Both the position numbers and the translations under genes were made by a program. Below are positions 49,780-61,376 of a stretch of 64,000 bases of DNA, in pieces; positions within the stretch are counted from its first letter, which is position 1; each line of letters opens with the position of its first letter. The notes beneath the pieces were generated by a model that was not told the origin of the DNA, did not search any database, and saw only the letters and a program-made list of their open reading frames with translations. The DNA lies in the NCBI GenBank assembly GCA_029948255.1, contig JALIZF010001874.1, positions 310,001 to 374,000 of the forward strand, read 5' to 3'. This DNA is from Telmatactis stephensoni (taxonomy: Eukaryota > Cnidaria > Anthozoa > Actiniaria > Isophelliidae).

Positions 49780-51070
49780 CTCTTTAAACAAGACAAAGAA
49801 CAATGAATAAATTGAGGTTCGTATACACTGTAAGAATTACCTATTAACAAAACAAGTCTAATTTGTCACTGTATCAATAAAACGTAATTAATGTCATTTG
49901 AAAAGGTGGCCTTGCATGGTACGGTCCCTTTTATTTTCGGCCGATCACTTGAAGAACCCATATTAACAGCAGGTGCCAGACAACCGTCTGAAATTGAAGT
50001 TTCCGAGTTTTTCACCATGCAGGTAAACTCATTCAATAAAATCTTTTAAAAGAGCAAATAAAAGAACACACAAATTTGTGTCGCGGAATGACCGATTCAG
50101 GCCTTTTTACATGAGGATTTTCGGATAACGATTTTCGGATATCGAAAGCGGTGGGTTTGCGGTTTTACCCACAAACACGAATTTTAATGGCTTTGATCAA
50201 TCATCCAACTTTGATTTATGGTCAAATATCAACTTTTAAAACCTGTTTCTTCCTTTTTAATTTTTCCGATTCATGGTCGGCTCGGTTCGTACCTCAGTGC
50301 TAGAAAACAAAAAAGCCGACCAAATATCCTCCTATCCGGACCTCACGATCGTTTACTTTCTTTTTTTAACTTTTCTGATGTATGATTGGCAGACTAATGA
50401 AGTACAAAATTCACGACTCGATCAGTTCCGAGAAGAACTTTGTACTTGGTGCGCGAGGACGGTGTGTTATAACCTTTTATAAAACATCACGACAAGTTTG
50501 TTATTAATAAACCATATCAAAGGCAAAGACAATAACAACGGGAAGCAAGATAAAAAAGAGCAATCAATAACTTGTAATGTTTGTGTACCCTAACAATTAC
50601 TTAATGACAAAACCAGTTGGCTATATCAATAAAAAAATGCGAAAACTGAAGCAAGACAAAGAGCAATCAATAAATTGTGGTTCGCGTGTAGACTAACAAT
50701 TACGTGATGACAAAACCAGTTTGTCGTTTTATCAATAATACTTAAACATTTCAAAAGGTGGTCGTTGTGCAGTCCCTTTAAAGGCTGGTTTACAAGGCCA
50801 GGATATGTCGGCCCAATTTTTGATAAGATTCGTTCGCGAAAAGAGAGAAATCGGTCCGATTATTTATTCGCAAAAATCTGTTGCAGATTTTTCTCGATTT
50901 TTTGAATGAAAAAGGAGTGCTAAAAACAATAAAACTCAAATGGGGCCGACATGTCGTACCATGTAAAGCGGCCTTAATTTTTCCAGTGATACTTAAAAAG
51001 TCATCCATCCGTCTGAAAATGACTTTTCAGTAAATTTATCCGCCTTTAAAAGAGCAAATTAAGAAAAATT
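49780..51070. repeat. Repeated segments in the 5' flank of paralogue A
   Basis: A unit with AAGACAAAGAACAATGAATA, TATCAATAAAAC, AAAAGGTGGCC and AGTCCCTTT-type motifs at 49780-50070 recurs at 50650-51070, with a shorter piece at 50544-50640 and a fragment near 51895-51985. Confidence 0.6.
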
Positions 51071-51704
51071 GAGAATACTTTCTCGTGGCTGATATGATTA
51101 TGATAATTAAAATTGTCACAAGGGATAACTTGAAGATCTATTGTGCAGACTGTGAATCGCCAATTTTTCGCCAAAGCCACAGCTAGAATTCGAGTCTACA
51201 CAGTCCGATGTAGCAATGTTTAGCCCCTTTAATATAAACAGGATACCTGCAGAGCCATTTTGGTTGAGTTTTAAAAGAAAATTGAGAAATTCAGAAGAAT
51301 TGTTACAAAGGCCCTTGCGGCGATTAAATATATACACACAAAATCTTTCAAAAATTCAATTTTTGAAGTTTTATGAGCGATAAAAAGACTTCACAAAAAT
51401 GCAAAAGCAATATACCGACGAATCAAAATCACTCTACTTGAGGTAGCTAATGACCGTATCTGGGCCCGTTCGAAAGCGGGTTAACCCGAAAGTTAACCCA
51501 GGTTGACTGAATCATCAGTGGCCTTCCTGGGTCACCGCCAACCCGCTCTAGAAAATAACCAAACCTTTCAGTGTAAAGATTTTACAATCTCTAGCTTGAA
51601 AGTGCCGGACCCCATTTCCTCGATTCGCTTGTTTTGTCATTTGGAGCGAAAATTTAACCATATGGCAGATTCCAAGGTCAAACCCAAAAAGTAAAAAATT
51701 GAAT

Positions 51705-51710
<6 letters not shown>

Positions 51711-51787
<77 letters not shown>
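51711..51787. repeat. (CT)n microsatellite
   Basis: Near-pure CT run of about 77 bases. Confidence 0.95.
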
Positions 51788-51789
<2 letters not shown>

Positions 51790-51979
51790 GATAAATGAAA
51801 GAATACAAATGTCTCACCTTTCTTTGCTAATGGTCTTTTTCAAGGTATTGCTTGTTCAAATGTTTCTTTCACGGAGGGTGAATAGTGAGTAAAAAATGTG
51901 GTTCGTGTGCAGTGAATAAATACGATTCGTGCGCGTGTGATAATTATTTAATGTTAACCAATTTATGTGCCAAAATCAA

Positions 51980-52151
51980 TAGAGTACAAACACTAAAAGC
52001 GTGCAACATAAGTAGTACTAAATACATTGTAAATAGTGATACGTTATGCTAATGCTATTGTTTTCTATTGTTTAATTAGCGCTATTTAGTAGTAAATTGT
52101 TGTAAATTTAGTAGTAAATAGCGCAATGCACGCTTTTAGTTTGTACTCTAA
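51980..52151. repeat. Hairpin element
   Basis: AGAGTACAAACACTAAAAGC and its inverse GCTTTTAGTTTGTACTCT form the ends. Confidence 0.75.
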
Positions 52152-52599
52152 GACTTTCAGTCGGTTATTTTCAAAGGAGGTGCGGCTACTTTTGTACCTA
52201 AAAACCATATTCAGGTGGCTAAAGTTCACTGCAACAAAATTAAATTTACGTTCATTGATGTCTGGGCATTACAATATTTATTCTGTTTGAAAAACCAGGT
52301 GCTTGCCGGACGAATGAAACGAATTTCGAAGAGTTCGATCGGCAGTTGGTAAGACAGTTCCTACGCCATACAGTGTGCCGTCCTTATTCAGACGCTGTTC
52401 AAACAAGCTTTCTAAATTAAGAACGTATCCGTCTCACAGCGGCGTAGTATTTGGCTTATATTAGTCGCTCCAGATAAAAAAGGCCCGGCATTCCAAAATT
52501 GATGCAGACGCTGAACCTTCCTTAGTTGGATCAATTTGATACGGCACATAAGTTAGTTAGCCAATCAGAAGCAAGATCCACTATCCTGATATATTTCAG

Positions 52600-52737
52600 G
52601 GTCCGGTTGTACGAAGGGTGAATAGCGCTATCCAGCGGATAAATCCTTATCCAGCGGATAAAATCTATACAAAATCTATACAGTGGATAACTCTTATCCG
52701 GTGGATAACTTTATCCAACCTTCGTACAACCGGGCCC
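52600..52737. repeat. Hairpin element with TTATCC repeats
   Basis: GGTCCGGTTGTACGAAGG at the left and CCTTCGTACAACCGGGCC at the right; interior carries repeated TATCCAGCGGATAA palindromes. Confidence 0.85.
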
Positions 52738-52789
52738 AGGATATCAGGACAGTGTCTTGATATCCTGATCATGAAACTTCATGGACATT

Positions 52790-52931
52790 AGAGTGATCGC
52801 ACTTAACCCGTGAAAAAAGTACAAAATCTTACAGTATTGAATAGTACACAATCCTTTGTTTTACATTGTTTAATAGTGATATTTTGCAATATTTTGCTAG
52901 TGCAATTTCACGGGTTAAGTGCAATCACTCT
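52790..52931. repeat. Hairpin element
   Basis: AGAGTGATCGCACTTAACCC at the left and GGGTTAAGTGCAATCACTCT at the right. Confidence 0.8.
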
Positions 52932-53763
52932 AGGTTGAAAATGGCTTTTAATTTTAAAGCCGTAAGCGTTTTAGTTTTGTTTTACTTTTGTGCAAAGTAA
53001 GGGAAAATTTCAATCATTTGAAAGTTTAGATAAATCGCGAGCAAGAGACTGTTTTTGCCGCCACTTCTCTAACATGAACGCGCACCGGCAATATGTTAAT
53101 TAGTTTATATTTTCAAACAATCACCCTCTTCCAAAACCACTTCAGCTTCCTCAAGGCGTAAAAGGTGGGATGATAAATAAATAATAAGGCGGCTTTTGGT
53201 TCAATTCCATTCGGCAGATATCACGCGGTCTCGTTTGGTTTCGCCCTGGATCGATATTTAACTAACAATCATGACTCGACGAAACTCGCCGAATCGGACC
53301 AAAATACCGATTGTATGTATGTGAATTAGTCCTAAGCGACCTCAAAATGTACTGTTTAGGTTTGCATGGAATGTGGAGGTTTTGGCACTAGCAGTACAGG
53401 CGCGCATGCGCAATGCGTCATGTTTCAAATTTTATGAAATGAAAATTCATATTAATTTTCTTATATTCCTAAACAGTAGCCCCTGAATATTGAGAATTAT
53501 TAGCTTGGTAAGAAGTTGTTATAGACAAGATAACACAATTTGCATTCTATATCTAAAACAAAAAAGGTTTTATTTTCTTAACAACGTCGGTTTACTGTAA
53601 CCAGTCCGTAATTTGCTTACTTGTGGTATGTGGAAACACGTACTTCGTACTGAGTATCATTTTCACATCTTTCAACAAAACGTATACATAGAACTATATA
53701 ACTTTCCTTGCGTGGCTATAAAATGTGTCAAAAACTTATGATATTATTTGAATTTGACACTTA

Positions 53764-54027
53764 ATGCCCGGACATACGGTGTAACATTTCTTGAAAGATT
53801 TGCTGAAACATCGCGCGCAACAATGTTGCAGCGTGTGTCCGCCTGTTCCAATGTTTCGCGAAACATTGAGCGCAACAGCCGCAGAAGTAGGATTGAGTTC
53901 TACTTCTGCAACTGTCCAGAACTGTTAGGCGCAACATTGCACAAGATGTTTCAGTGGTGGATACACGATGCAATCGTGGTGCTTCAGCAAATGTTTCGGG
54001 AGAAGTTGCTCCGTGTGTCCGGGCCTT
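53764..54027. repeat. Inverted-repeat element R2, best-preserved copy
   Basis: Ends TGCCCGGACATACGGTG and CCGTGTGTCCGGGC are inverse; interior GCGCGCAACAATGTTGC. Explains overlapping open frames on both strands. Confidence 0.75.
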
Positions 54028-54100
54028 TACTTTCGCTCTATATATAGTGATTTTGACCAAGCGTCCCGTAGGAGGGGCAAAGAATTTTATATATTTTGGA

Positions 54101-54145
54101 CGGGGGTGATCGTCGTACCTCTTAGGGGTCAAAATCTATTTTGGA
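54101..54145. repeat. Partial R5 element end
   Basis: GATCGTCGTACCTCTTAGGG then GTCAAAAT matches the left end of the copy at 63606. Confidence 0.55.
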
Positions 54146-55069
54146 TTTGGTAGCTTTTAATTTATTTGTCTTTCGAAAAAAGTTCTTCAAACGCTAACAA
54201 TTTAGTTTCTTAAAATTTTCATAAATCTGGCTTGAAAACGGTGATTTACTATACTACTTTCAGTCCACTCAATCACACAATAAGCAATAAAACTGTAGAA
54301 TAACAGAATAATTGAATGATAGCCGATACAAATCGATCATATATATCGTTTCAGTTCAGACGCCTTAATCCTAGCTTTTTGGCCACCAAACCAGACATTT
54401 AACAAACAATTAACATGTACACTGCAAATACATATATGACTTTAATGACACAATTGAACAATTTACGGTTGCTTGTATTTGAAAATAAACCGTATTGACA
54501 GCTGGTGATTTAAGTTTGAGGCCAAAAGAGGAAGATTTCGGGGACTAAGCCAAAAGCACGCCACTTTCTAAAATTTGACTGTTTTTCATCCAACGTTCAA
54601 TGTGGAATGTTTAATTTTAAAGGCGGGCCAGCACTTCAGAAACTTCATTGAGATAACTCAGTTATCAAAGTATTGTGAATACATTTTGAGAACGAGTTAA
54701 AAATACGTCAGATCATTCTAAAGTATTAAAATTCAAGAAAAATTTCATATGGGCTATTAAAACTAATTTTCACAAGAAACAACGAATTATATGAATGGGA
54801 TTGTCACTCAGAAAGATATTACTGAGTAACAAGGAAGAGGGCCAAACTGGTATTTTGTCTGCGCGATGTGCTTGGCACTTTTAGGTTATTCTAATCACAC
54901 GGAGCCCAAGCTCTAGAGTGATTGGACAGTAAATATGCGTCTTTTCAGAAAAAAAATGCTCTCATAGATTTTTTGTCATTCTTCATTATGCTCTAGTCGA
55001 CCTTGATTGAAATTTGATGTTGTTTTTGAAAGTTTAGATCATTTCCTCGAGATATTTATAGAAGCAAAT

Positions 55070-55260
55070 GATATACATGGCTCTCAAGATATATAGGGAT
55101 GAATCAATAGGTAGCTTTATCAATTAACTCTGAACCCGTTATGTTAAAAGGTGGTCTCGTTGTTTGATGTAATGAAAAACAGTTCGATGATGTGAGTCTA
55201 GATAGTATCAGAACTAGAACTGTTGATCGGGATGGAAGATTTTATAAACGAATATTGGTT
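55070..55260. repeat. Duplicated segment, copy 1 (second copy 62815-63010)
   Basis: Shared order: GGTTCTCAAGA-type start, CTTTATCAATTAAC, AACCCGTTATGTTAAA, GGTGGTCT, AGAACTG, GATTTTATAAACG. About 1.1 kb beyond the stop codon of paralogue B. Confidence 0.65.
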
Positions 55261-55948
55261 GATAAGTGATTGTTGTAGTCATTTGTATATCAGAAACCCA
55301 TAGGCTGGCATCATCTAGGAAGTGCTCTTTTTGCGAAGAAAATGGCGGAAGACTGCTTGTGTTATAAAATGAGGCTGTCTGAATAAAGTCGCATCCCTGG
55401 CTGTCCTGTAGTAGATTCCAGAACATAACAAGGAACATTTTAATTATATTTTGACATTTTTCACTTTGATTTTTTTCTTGTCGCTCTCGGTCGTCGTACA
55501 AATAATCACTAAGAATCGGCCAATTGCCTAGCGGGAGGCCAATAACTAATAGGCTATGTTGAGGTATATATGAAAAAAACTTGAATAAGTAAAGTCATCA
55601 GGCAAACGATGCAAAATTTCGCGTAACGGAGAGCACAAAAAAGTGCATACTTATCCAAAACTTGGACACGATGTTGCACTAAATCAGTGCCGTAGCGAAG
55701 TAGAACTTGATCCTAAACAACAACAACAACAACTGAAATAGGGATAGCATGTGCAATGTTGCAAAAATGGTTGCAGGAACACGTTACATTATTCGTCATG
55801 CCTAAATGGAAACCCACAAATATGTAACTAGAATGATACCACTTATTGAATCATACAGCCACCATGCCAGGGTCAATTTAAACGCCATGGTAAGGATTAC
55901 TATGTTGAAAAACACAACTGAGCCATCATTGAATGCCATAATCATTTT

Positions 55949-56212
55949 ATACACCTATTTCAATAAAGGTTGTCGTGCCAAAGACCCCAAGCATACGCGA
56001 CTCACCCGAAAGGGAGTATGGGTAGAATATCAAGACGACATCCACATTAAGCTTGCTTTACCCTTATACAACAAATAACTTCATTTCTTGATGTCTAAAT
56101 TCAAGACCAAAGCCGAAAATTGAGTTGTTGTGCATCTACCCATGCTCCCTTTCGGTGTAGTTGCGTGTGCTTTAGGTCTCTCGTCCGGCAACCTTTTATG
56201 AAATAGGTGTAT
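55949..56212. repeat. Long-TIR element R4, copy 2
   Basis: Arms match the copy at 36828-37119. Flanked by a direct repeat of about 50 bp (55901-55950 and 56213-56265) that contains the AATAAA signal of paralogue B. Confidence 0.8.
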
Positions 56213-56259
56213 GTTGAAATTAAAAACACAACTGAGACATTATTGGATGCCATAATCAT

Positions 56260-56265
56260 TTTATT
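56260..56265 (-). promoter_or_regulatory. Polyadenylation signal AATAAA of paralogue B
   Basis: AATAAA on the minus strand about 130 bases past the stop. The same signal and about 50 flanking bases recur near 55901-55950, on the other side of an inverted-repeat element. Confidence 0.5.
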
Positions 56266-56393
56266 ATGGCTCAGAAGCTAACTTAAGTTACATGCATTCT
56301 GAGCAGATGCTTCACGCAGTTGATTGTTCTACATGTACTGACATGCAGTATTTCTTCTCTATGGGATATAATTCGTCGTTGACCTTCATGTCT

Positions 56394-59300
56394 TTAATTC
56401 TTTTTCTTAGGGATCTTCTCACAGAAATACCCATCAAGAGCTGGTCGTGAACCTTTAGGACACTTAGCACACTTATTCAGCTTGATTGACCAATACTGCC
56501 CTTTGGGACAGGATTTTCGTTTTGATTGTTGGAATATAACTTCGTCCTTGGACATCATCCAGTTCTTTATGTCGCTTTTGCTCTTCTTGATCTTGGTTCT
56601 TTTATCACTATTTGTAAGGCTTTGACTCGAAATACAAAGCTTCACTCCAACTTTTAACCTGAAATCGTCATTGGCAGGATCTGGAACGGTAACTGTTTCG
56701 TAGCCTTTGATTGACACCTTCCATCGGGAATAAACTGAAGGAAACAAAGCTGTCTTCCTCAACAATTCTTCGCAGTTGATTTCATCACTAAGTGGACAAA
56801 TCTTGGGTAAATTGTCTCCATATGGATTTGGCAAAGCGTGACTTTCCTGTCTGCATGGCTGACCGCTGTTGCCTTCACGATATTCAAAGATGATTTCATT
56901 CTTTGGTACAATGATGTAGTTTATTTTGCTGGAAACAGAAAACTGGTTATCTCCAATAGCTTTGGCGCTGGACCGCACATCGTGCTGGGCTTCACTTCTG
57001 GTCGGCAAAAACAGCTCAAACTTTTTGACCACGATTGCATAATTTTTATTTTCTTCTCTGATCCATTTATTAGCAACCAACCAATCGGCATTGGGAATTT
57101 TGAAAGTCACAGGTTTACCGGCATACAGATCGGTTAGATTCATAAAGGCTTGGTCATCTGTTGATGAGATTGGAACGTCTTGATACGCTTTTACGTCTCT
57201 GCACACTGGGCTAGTATGAGACGCAAGACTTGGAATATCAGTATTTATTCCTTGACACACACCGGGTCGCACTCCTCCTTCTTTGTAGGCTAAAATGTCA
57301 CAATACGACTCGGTCACCTCCCAGATGTTAATTTTGTAGGAGACGTACCCTACAAGACTTAGAGTTTTGAGGTCGTTGATGACATTTTCGTTCATGTCGC
57401 TTCCTTTGGATCGCTCCTCGTAGTCACTAACGATATCTGCTGCTGCAAATTGTGCTGTCACCGCCCTCATGTAGCTGGCCATGGCTTCGATCAAGTCAAA
57501 CTGGAAATCGTAGATCTCATCCAGAGTTCCGAACAATTTGGCTGCAGTTACTTTGGCCTTCGGGCACAGTCCTTTTGACAACACCATGGTTTTTGGGACG
57601 TTGGCGGTTACTGAATCTGTATTTCGGATGATATCACAAGCTGCATCAATCAGGGTTTCATATTTAGTGGTCATTCCTACTGTCAGCTCGGGTCGTCTCA
57701 CCTCTGGATCGTAAGCCGTGTAATCTTCAAGAAATTTTGTTCTTCTTGTTGCAAATTGTTCTACAGAGGTTTCTTGGCCGACTTTTTGCAATAACAGATA
57801 AACATTTTCAAGAAAAGCGTCATTGTTTTTAAACTTCTTTGAAACTGTTTCTATCCCGGTTTTCACCTCATCGAACGCTCTCTTTACACTTATTAGTTCT
57901 CCCATAGAAGTTATAGCATTTGCTAAGGTCGCTGCACGATCCATAAAATCTCCGAGACTTGATCCACCAAACAGCTTTTCCAGTGGGTTCATAAGTACAG
58001 CACCTGCCAATACCACTTGAGCTGATTTTTCAGCAATGTCAAGGCCCACCGCCACAAACGTGTAATCCAAAATGGTACCCAGTTCGCATGCCAAATCGTT
58101 CCTCAAACTTTCGACATCATCTTTATAATCACTCAACCTACCCTTAACGAAATCCACATCAGCTTTTGATTTTTGACTGTTGAAGGATTCTACATTCCGA
58201 AAGTAGGATCGAAGACCTCGAAACCGTTCATCGACGTTTTTCTTGACTTCACTATTCACGTATTCACCAAGTTTTGGCAGTACATTATCTGTGTTTTGGA
58301 CAAGCGTCAGGATTCTGTCCATCTCGGTCATGCCTAAGAAGGTGGGATAGTCAATGTTTGTGTTCAGAATTGTCTTGATATTTCCATTTGCCAAAGGAAG
58401 TCTGGATTTCAGGAAGCCTTTAATTTGGGTAATGACTTTCCAGAACATGCAAGCATTCTTTGTACTACTTGGAAGACTGAGCAAATTCTCGCAGCCCGAC
58501 CTGGTGGACTTTTCAGGTACAATATCCATCATTTCACCTAACTCTTTTATCTGTCCATTCCTGATGTACTGAAAAATGGTTTGCAAGTTTCTGACAATGA
58601 GACGATCACACTCTTGGGGATTTCGATATAGGTTGTCATATTTACCGGGATTGTTCTGCTTAATCAAAGCGAAATACAACAGATACGCGTTCCATTTCAC
58701 TCCATGGCGACTTTCATGTCTCACCTTGCTGAGGAACGTCTCTGCTAATTTGGCCATTTCAGGGAGGTCTTGGCAGAAAAAATCGTTGATAACCGGCTCT
58801 TTCTTGCATGACTTTTCTACTTCTGTTTTAAGATCAGTAGGTCCAAATTGAGTCTTAAAAATGAGGGCATAGTAGTAGGTGTTGCGCGAATCTTGCAGTC
58901 CTTGGAGTAATCTTTCCTTGGCATTGTTCTCGGTCACTGGTTTGTGTAAGTGGTCCAAGCAACCTCGAAGCAATGGATGAAGTAGCCAAAGATCAATATA
59001 TATTTCGAGCATTACGTCTCGGATTCCTGAATCCTTTAACCAATTCCAAACATCGCTACCAACAGTAATCTGGTAGCGTCTGGCATACAAGCATTCTGGC
59101 TTGAAGTAGGTAGAGGGTTCTATGCAGCGATTCTTTAAAAGATAATCGACGCTGGAAGACTTTTCGGCGGAGACGTCTTGCTTTGTGATGATCATTCTCC
59201 TTTCTTCATTTGGTATGAGACCTTTGCTTGAAAGCTCTTGTTCCAGACCATTGAAATCGTTTTTGAGATTATTCAAAACGTGTTTAGTTTCTTTCAGTTT

Positions 59301-59429
59301 CCGCATATTATTAAAATGGGTGCAGAAATCATTGAAGTTTAACGTAACCTCATCAGTGTTTCCACCACCTTGGTCTACCGACGCTTGGACCAGCACGACC
59401 ATCTCCAAGAAGATCAGCAAAAAAGGCAT
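56394..59429 (-). CDS. Large secreted protein, unrecognised family, paralogue B (1011 aa, single coding exon)
   Basis: Same family and orientation as the gene at 46308-49451. The start chosen is the ATG at 59429 (G at -3), giving MPFLLIFLEMVVLVQAS, a clear signal peptide; the open frame continues upstream to 59549, but a splice acceptor (CTTTTTCAG, exon from 59446) lies just before the ATG, so the upstream part is taken as intron. A weaker ATG at 59437 opens a seven-codon upstream frame that ends inside the main coding start. Shared blocks include PSTYFKPECLYARR, LWLLHPLLRGCL, ILNTNIDYPTFL, LAGAVLMNPLEKLFGGSS, DLYAGKPVTFKIPN, ELLRKTALFPSVYSRW and the terminal CPKGQYW...KCAKCPKGSR...GYFC. By eye the C-terminal two thirds are far more alike than the first about 150 residues. 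Function is unknown. Confidence 0.9.
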   Translation of the reverse strand: MPFLLIFLEMVVLVQASVDQGGGNTDEVTLNFNDFCTHFNNMRKLKETKHVLNNLKNDFNGLEQELSSKGLIPNEERRMIITKQDVSAEKSSSVDYLLKNRCIEPSTYFKPECLYARRYQITVGSDVWNWLKDSGIRDVMLEIYIDLWLLHPLLRGCLDHLHKPVTENNAKERLLQGLQDSRNTYYYALIFKTQFGPTDLKTEVEKSCKKEPVINDFFCQDLPEMAKLAETFLSKVRHESRHGVKWNAYLLYFALIKQNNPGKYDNLYRNPQECDRLIVRNLQTIFQYIRNGQIKELGEMMDIVPEKSTRSGCENLLSLPSSTKNACMFWKVITQIKGFLKSRLPLANGNIKTILNTNIDYPTFLGMTEMDRILTLVQNTDNVLPKLGEYVNSEVKKNVDERFRGLRSYFRNVESFNSQKSKADVDFVKGRLSDYKDDVESLRNDLACELGTILDYTFVAVGLDIAEKSAQVVLAGAVLMNPLEKLFGGSSLGDFMDRAATLANAITSMGELISVKRAFDEVKTGIETVSKKFKNNDAFLENVYLLLQKVGQETSVEQFATRRTKFLEDYTAYDPEVRRPELTVGMTTKYETLIDAACDIIRNTDSVTANVPKTMVLSKGLCPKAKVTAAKLFGTLDEIYDFQFDLIEAMASYMRAVTAQFAAADIVSDYEERSKGSDMNENVINDLKTLSLVGYVSYKINIWEVTESYCDILAYKEGGVRPGVCQGINTDIPSLASHTSPVCRDVKAYQDVPISSTDDQAFMNLTDLYAGKPVTFKIPNADWLVANKWIREENKNYAIVVKKFELFLPTRSEAQHDVRSSAKAIGDNQFSVSSKINYIIVPKNEIIFEYREGNSGQPCRQESHALPNPYGDNLPKICPLSDEINCEELLRKTALFPSVYSRWKVSIKGYETVTVPDPANDDFRLKVGVKLCISSQSLTNSDKRTKIKKSKSDIKNWMMSKDEVIFQQSKRKSCPKGQYWSIKLNKCAKCPKGSRPALDGYFCEKIPKKKN

Positions 59430-59994
59430 CTCGGCATTGAGCGTTTCTGAAAAAGATAGAGAAATAAAATAAAAAGAACACTGATAAGAAAAACGGGATA
59501 AAAAACGTACTAATGTGGCGTGCGACTTGAGCTTGTTGCTCGAAAACAAAAATCAACGCGGTTTTAGTTTTGAAATGTGTATGTGTGTGTGTGTGTGAAG
59601 GTAAGTCCATGACTTTTTGGAACGATCTCACGAAATCAGAACGAATATGAACGAAATTCCCCCGAGTGTGGGATCCGGACGTCTTTTAATCTGTTTTATG
59701 ACAAAAAGTCGAGTTTTCAAAACAATATCTGACTTTTATAGTCAATAGCCGTTAAAATATTTAAATTCTTTTTGAAGTTCGGCAATTGAATAATAAAAAC
59801 GAGAAATTAAAGTTTTATGATCGATCAATATGGCGCTTACGAATTGTCTACGAACACGTACGGCATCGAAACAGGCAACCCAAATTGAACCGGTTTCCCT
59901 TCGATGAAGCTTCGATGCTTATTCGAGGGATATCGTATCAAGAGACCATAATAACTCAGTATTGATATCTGTGAGATGTTCGCAGCGACTAAGG

Positions 59995-60430
59995 CTATTT
60001 TTAGTAACTTCGCCATCGCGCACGCATGTTCAAACAAGTCAATGCAAGTTTTGACTTGCGCGAGCTTGCATCTTCGTTTGAACACCAACTTGCATCGACT
60101 TGCGTCTACTTGCATCGACTTGAGAGCACTTTGAACGTGCTCAAATTTTTTCTCAAGTCGATGCAAGTTTTTCCTCGTTTGAACAGTCACCACGCTAAAC
60201 TTTATAAGTCGTTTTTCATATTTTTTCGTCCGAACTTCTGCACATTTCTTCTCCTACAAATAATTCACCCAAAGACAAAACTGCTTTTCTCGCTGTCCTT
60301 CGGCTAGCTGATTTTCCTTGAAAGTTTTTAAAAAGTTTTCATCGACTTGTGTAGAGAGGCGTTCAAACGAGGACACAAGTTGCAAGTCAAAACTTGCATC
60401 CGCTTGCGTTCTCGTTTGAACGGGGCCTTA
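59995..60430. repeat. Element rich in CAAGTCGATGCAAGT motifs
   Basis: Repeated direct and inverted copies of ACTTGCATCGACTTG and GTTTGAAC; ends include CGTTTGAACGGGGCC. Non-coding, MITE-like. Confidence 0.6.
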
Positions 60431-61159
60431 AACGATAGAACACAAATGCCGAAAGCAAACGGACACGTCCGCGCGCACGTCAAACATCAAATTCGGAATT
60501 AGTTGCGCTCGTGATTCCACTTGAGTTTTGAACATTTTATGACGTCAAAAGTGTGTCAAAAAGAGGACCGACAACTCAAAACAATCTTCAATTTGTTTTT
60601 TACAATAATTATTTGAGATAAAAGTTAAAAAATCCTTATCAAACGGGGCAACAGAACGAATGCGCGCGCGCCGAAACGCGTCAGCAGTGTATCTGTCCTC
60701 TTATTGACACACTCTAATCAACCAATCAGATTATATTGCGAGATTAGTATCAAGTGTTGTAAAAATATATTTTCAAACATTACTGATAAATACTAATATA
60801 TACACGCTTTTGAAAAAAATATTTTATCTGCAAAAGCAATTCAGACTGAATCGTAAAGTTTTCATAATACAACTAAAAATATCGCCCGGGGGAGCTAGAC
60901 TCCCATCTTTTGAATTTGAAATCTTAGGTCTTTATCTCCTGCTGATAATATTTCAAAACTTTTACTCGAGGAACAAAATGCACGCTTATTGCAAAAAGAC
61001 TTCCGGAATGGTTTTTGAGATGATGTTTGAAAATTTCCAACTTTATATATAGGAGTCTTCCTGGGTAAACTATTGACTGAAATTCAAATTAAAAAAAACC
61101 GGTTAAAAATGACCCTTCCTCTGCACTGCACAATAAACAAAGCATATTTCGAAAATGAC

Positions 61160-61175
61160 GACCCCCCCCCTCCCA

Positions 61176-61206
<31 letters not shown>

Positions 61207-61211
61207 ACACA
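61160..61211. repeat. Poly-C followed by (CA)n
   Basis: C-run with a CA tract; assembly may be unreliable here. Confidence 0.85.
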
Positions 61212-61376
61212 AAAAAGGTCAAGGCAGTTAAAAACCGCCATTCTCTTTTTTTTAACAAATTGGTCAGATTCTCAGGTGATCATAACCTCCATTATGATCC
61301 TCGCTCTATCTAACATGATCGGGAATAACTAGCATAGAAATTGCCTTCGTGTTCGTCTGTTTTCAGATTTAAAGCA

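Noticed and set aside
53761..54132. Cysteine-rich open frames on both strands
   Set aside because: They lie within the R2 inverted-repeat element; the same happens in its other copies.
55806..56078. Frame with KDPKHTR...ALPLYN, resembling the frame at 36802-37002
   Set aside because: Similarity comes from the shared R4 terminal repeats, not from a protein family.
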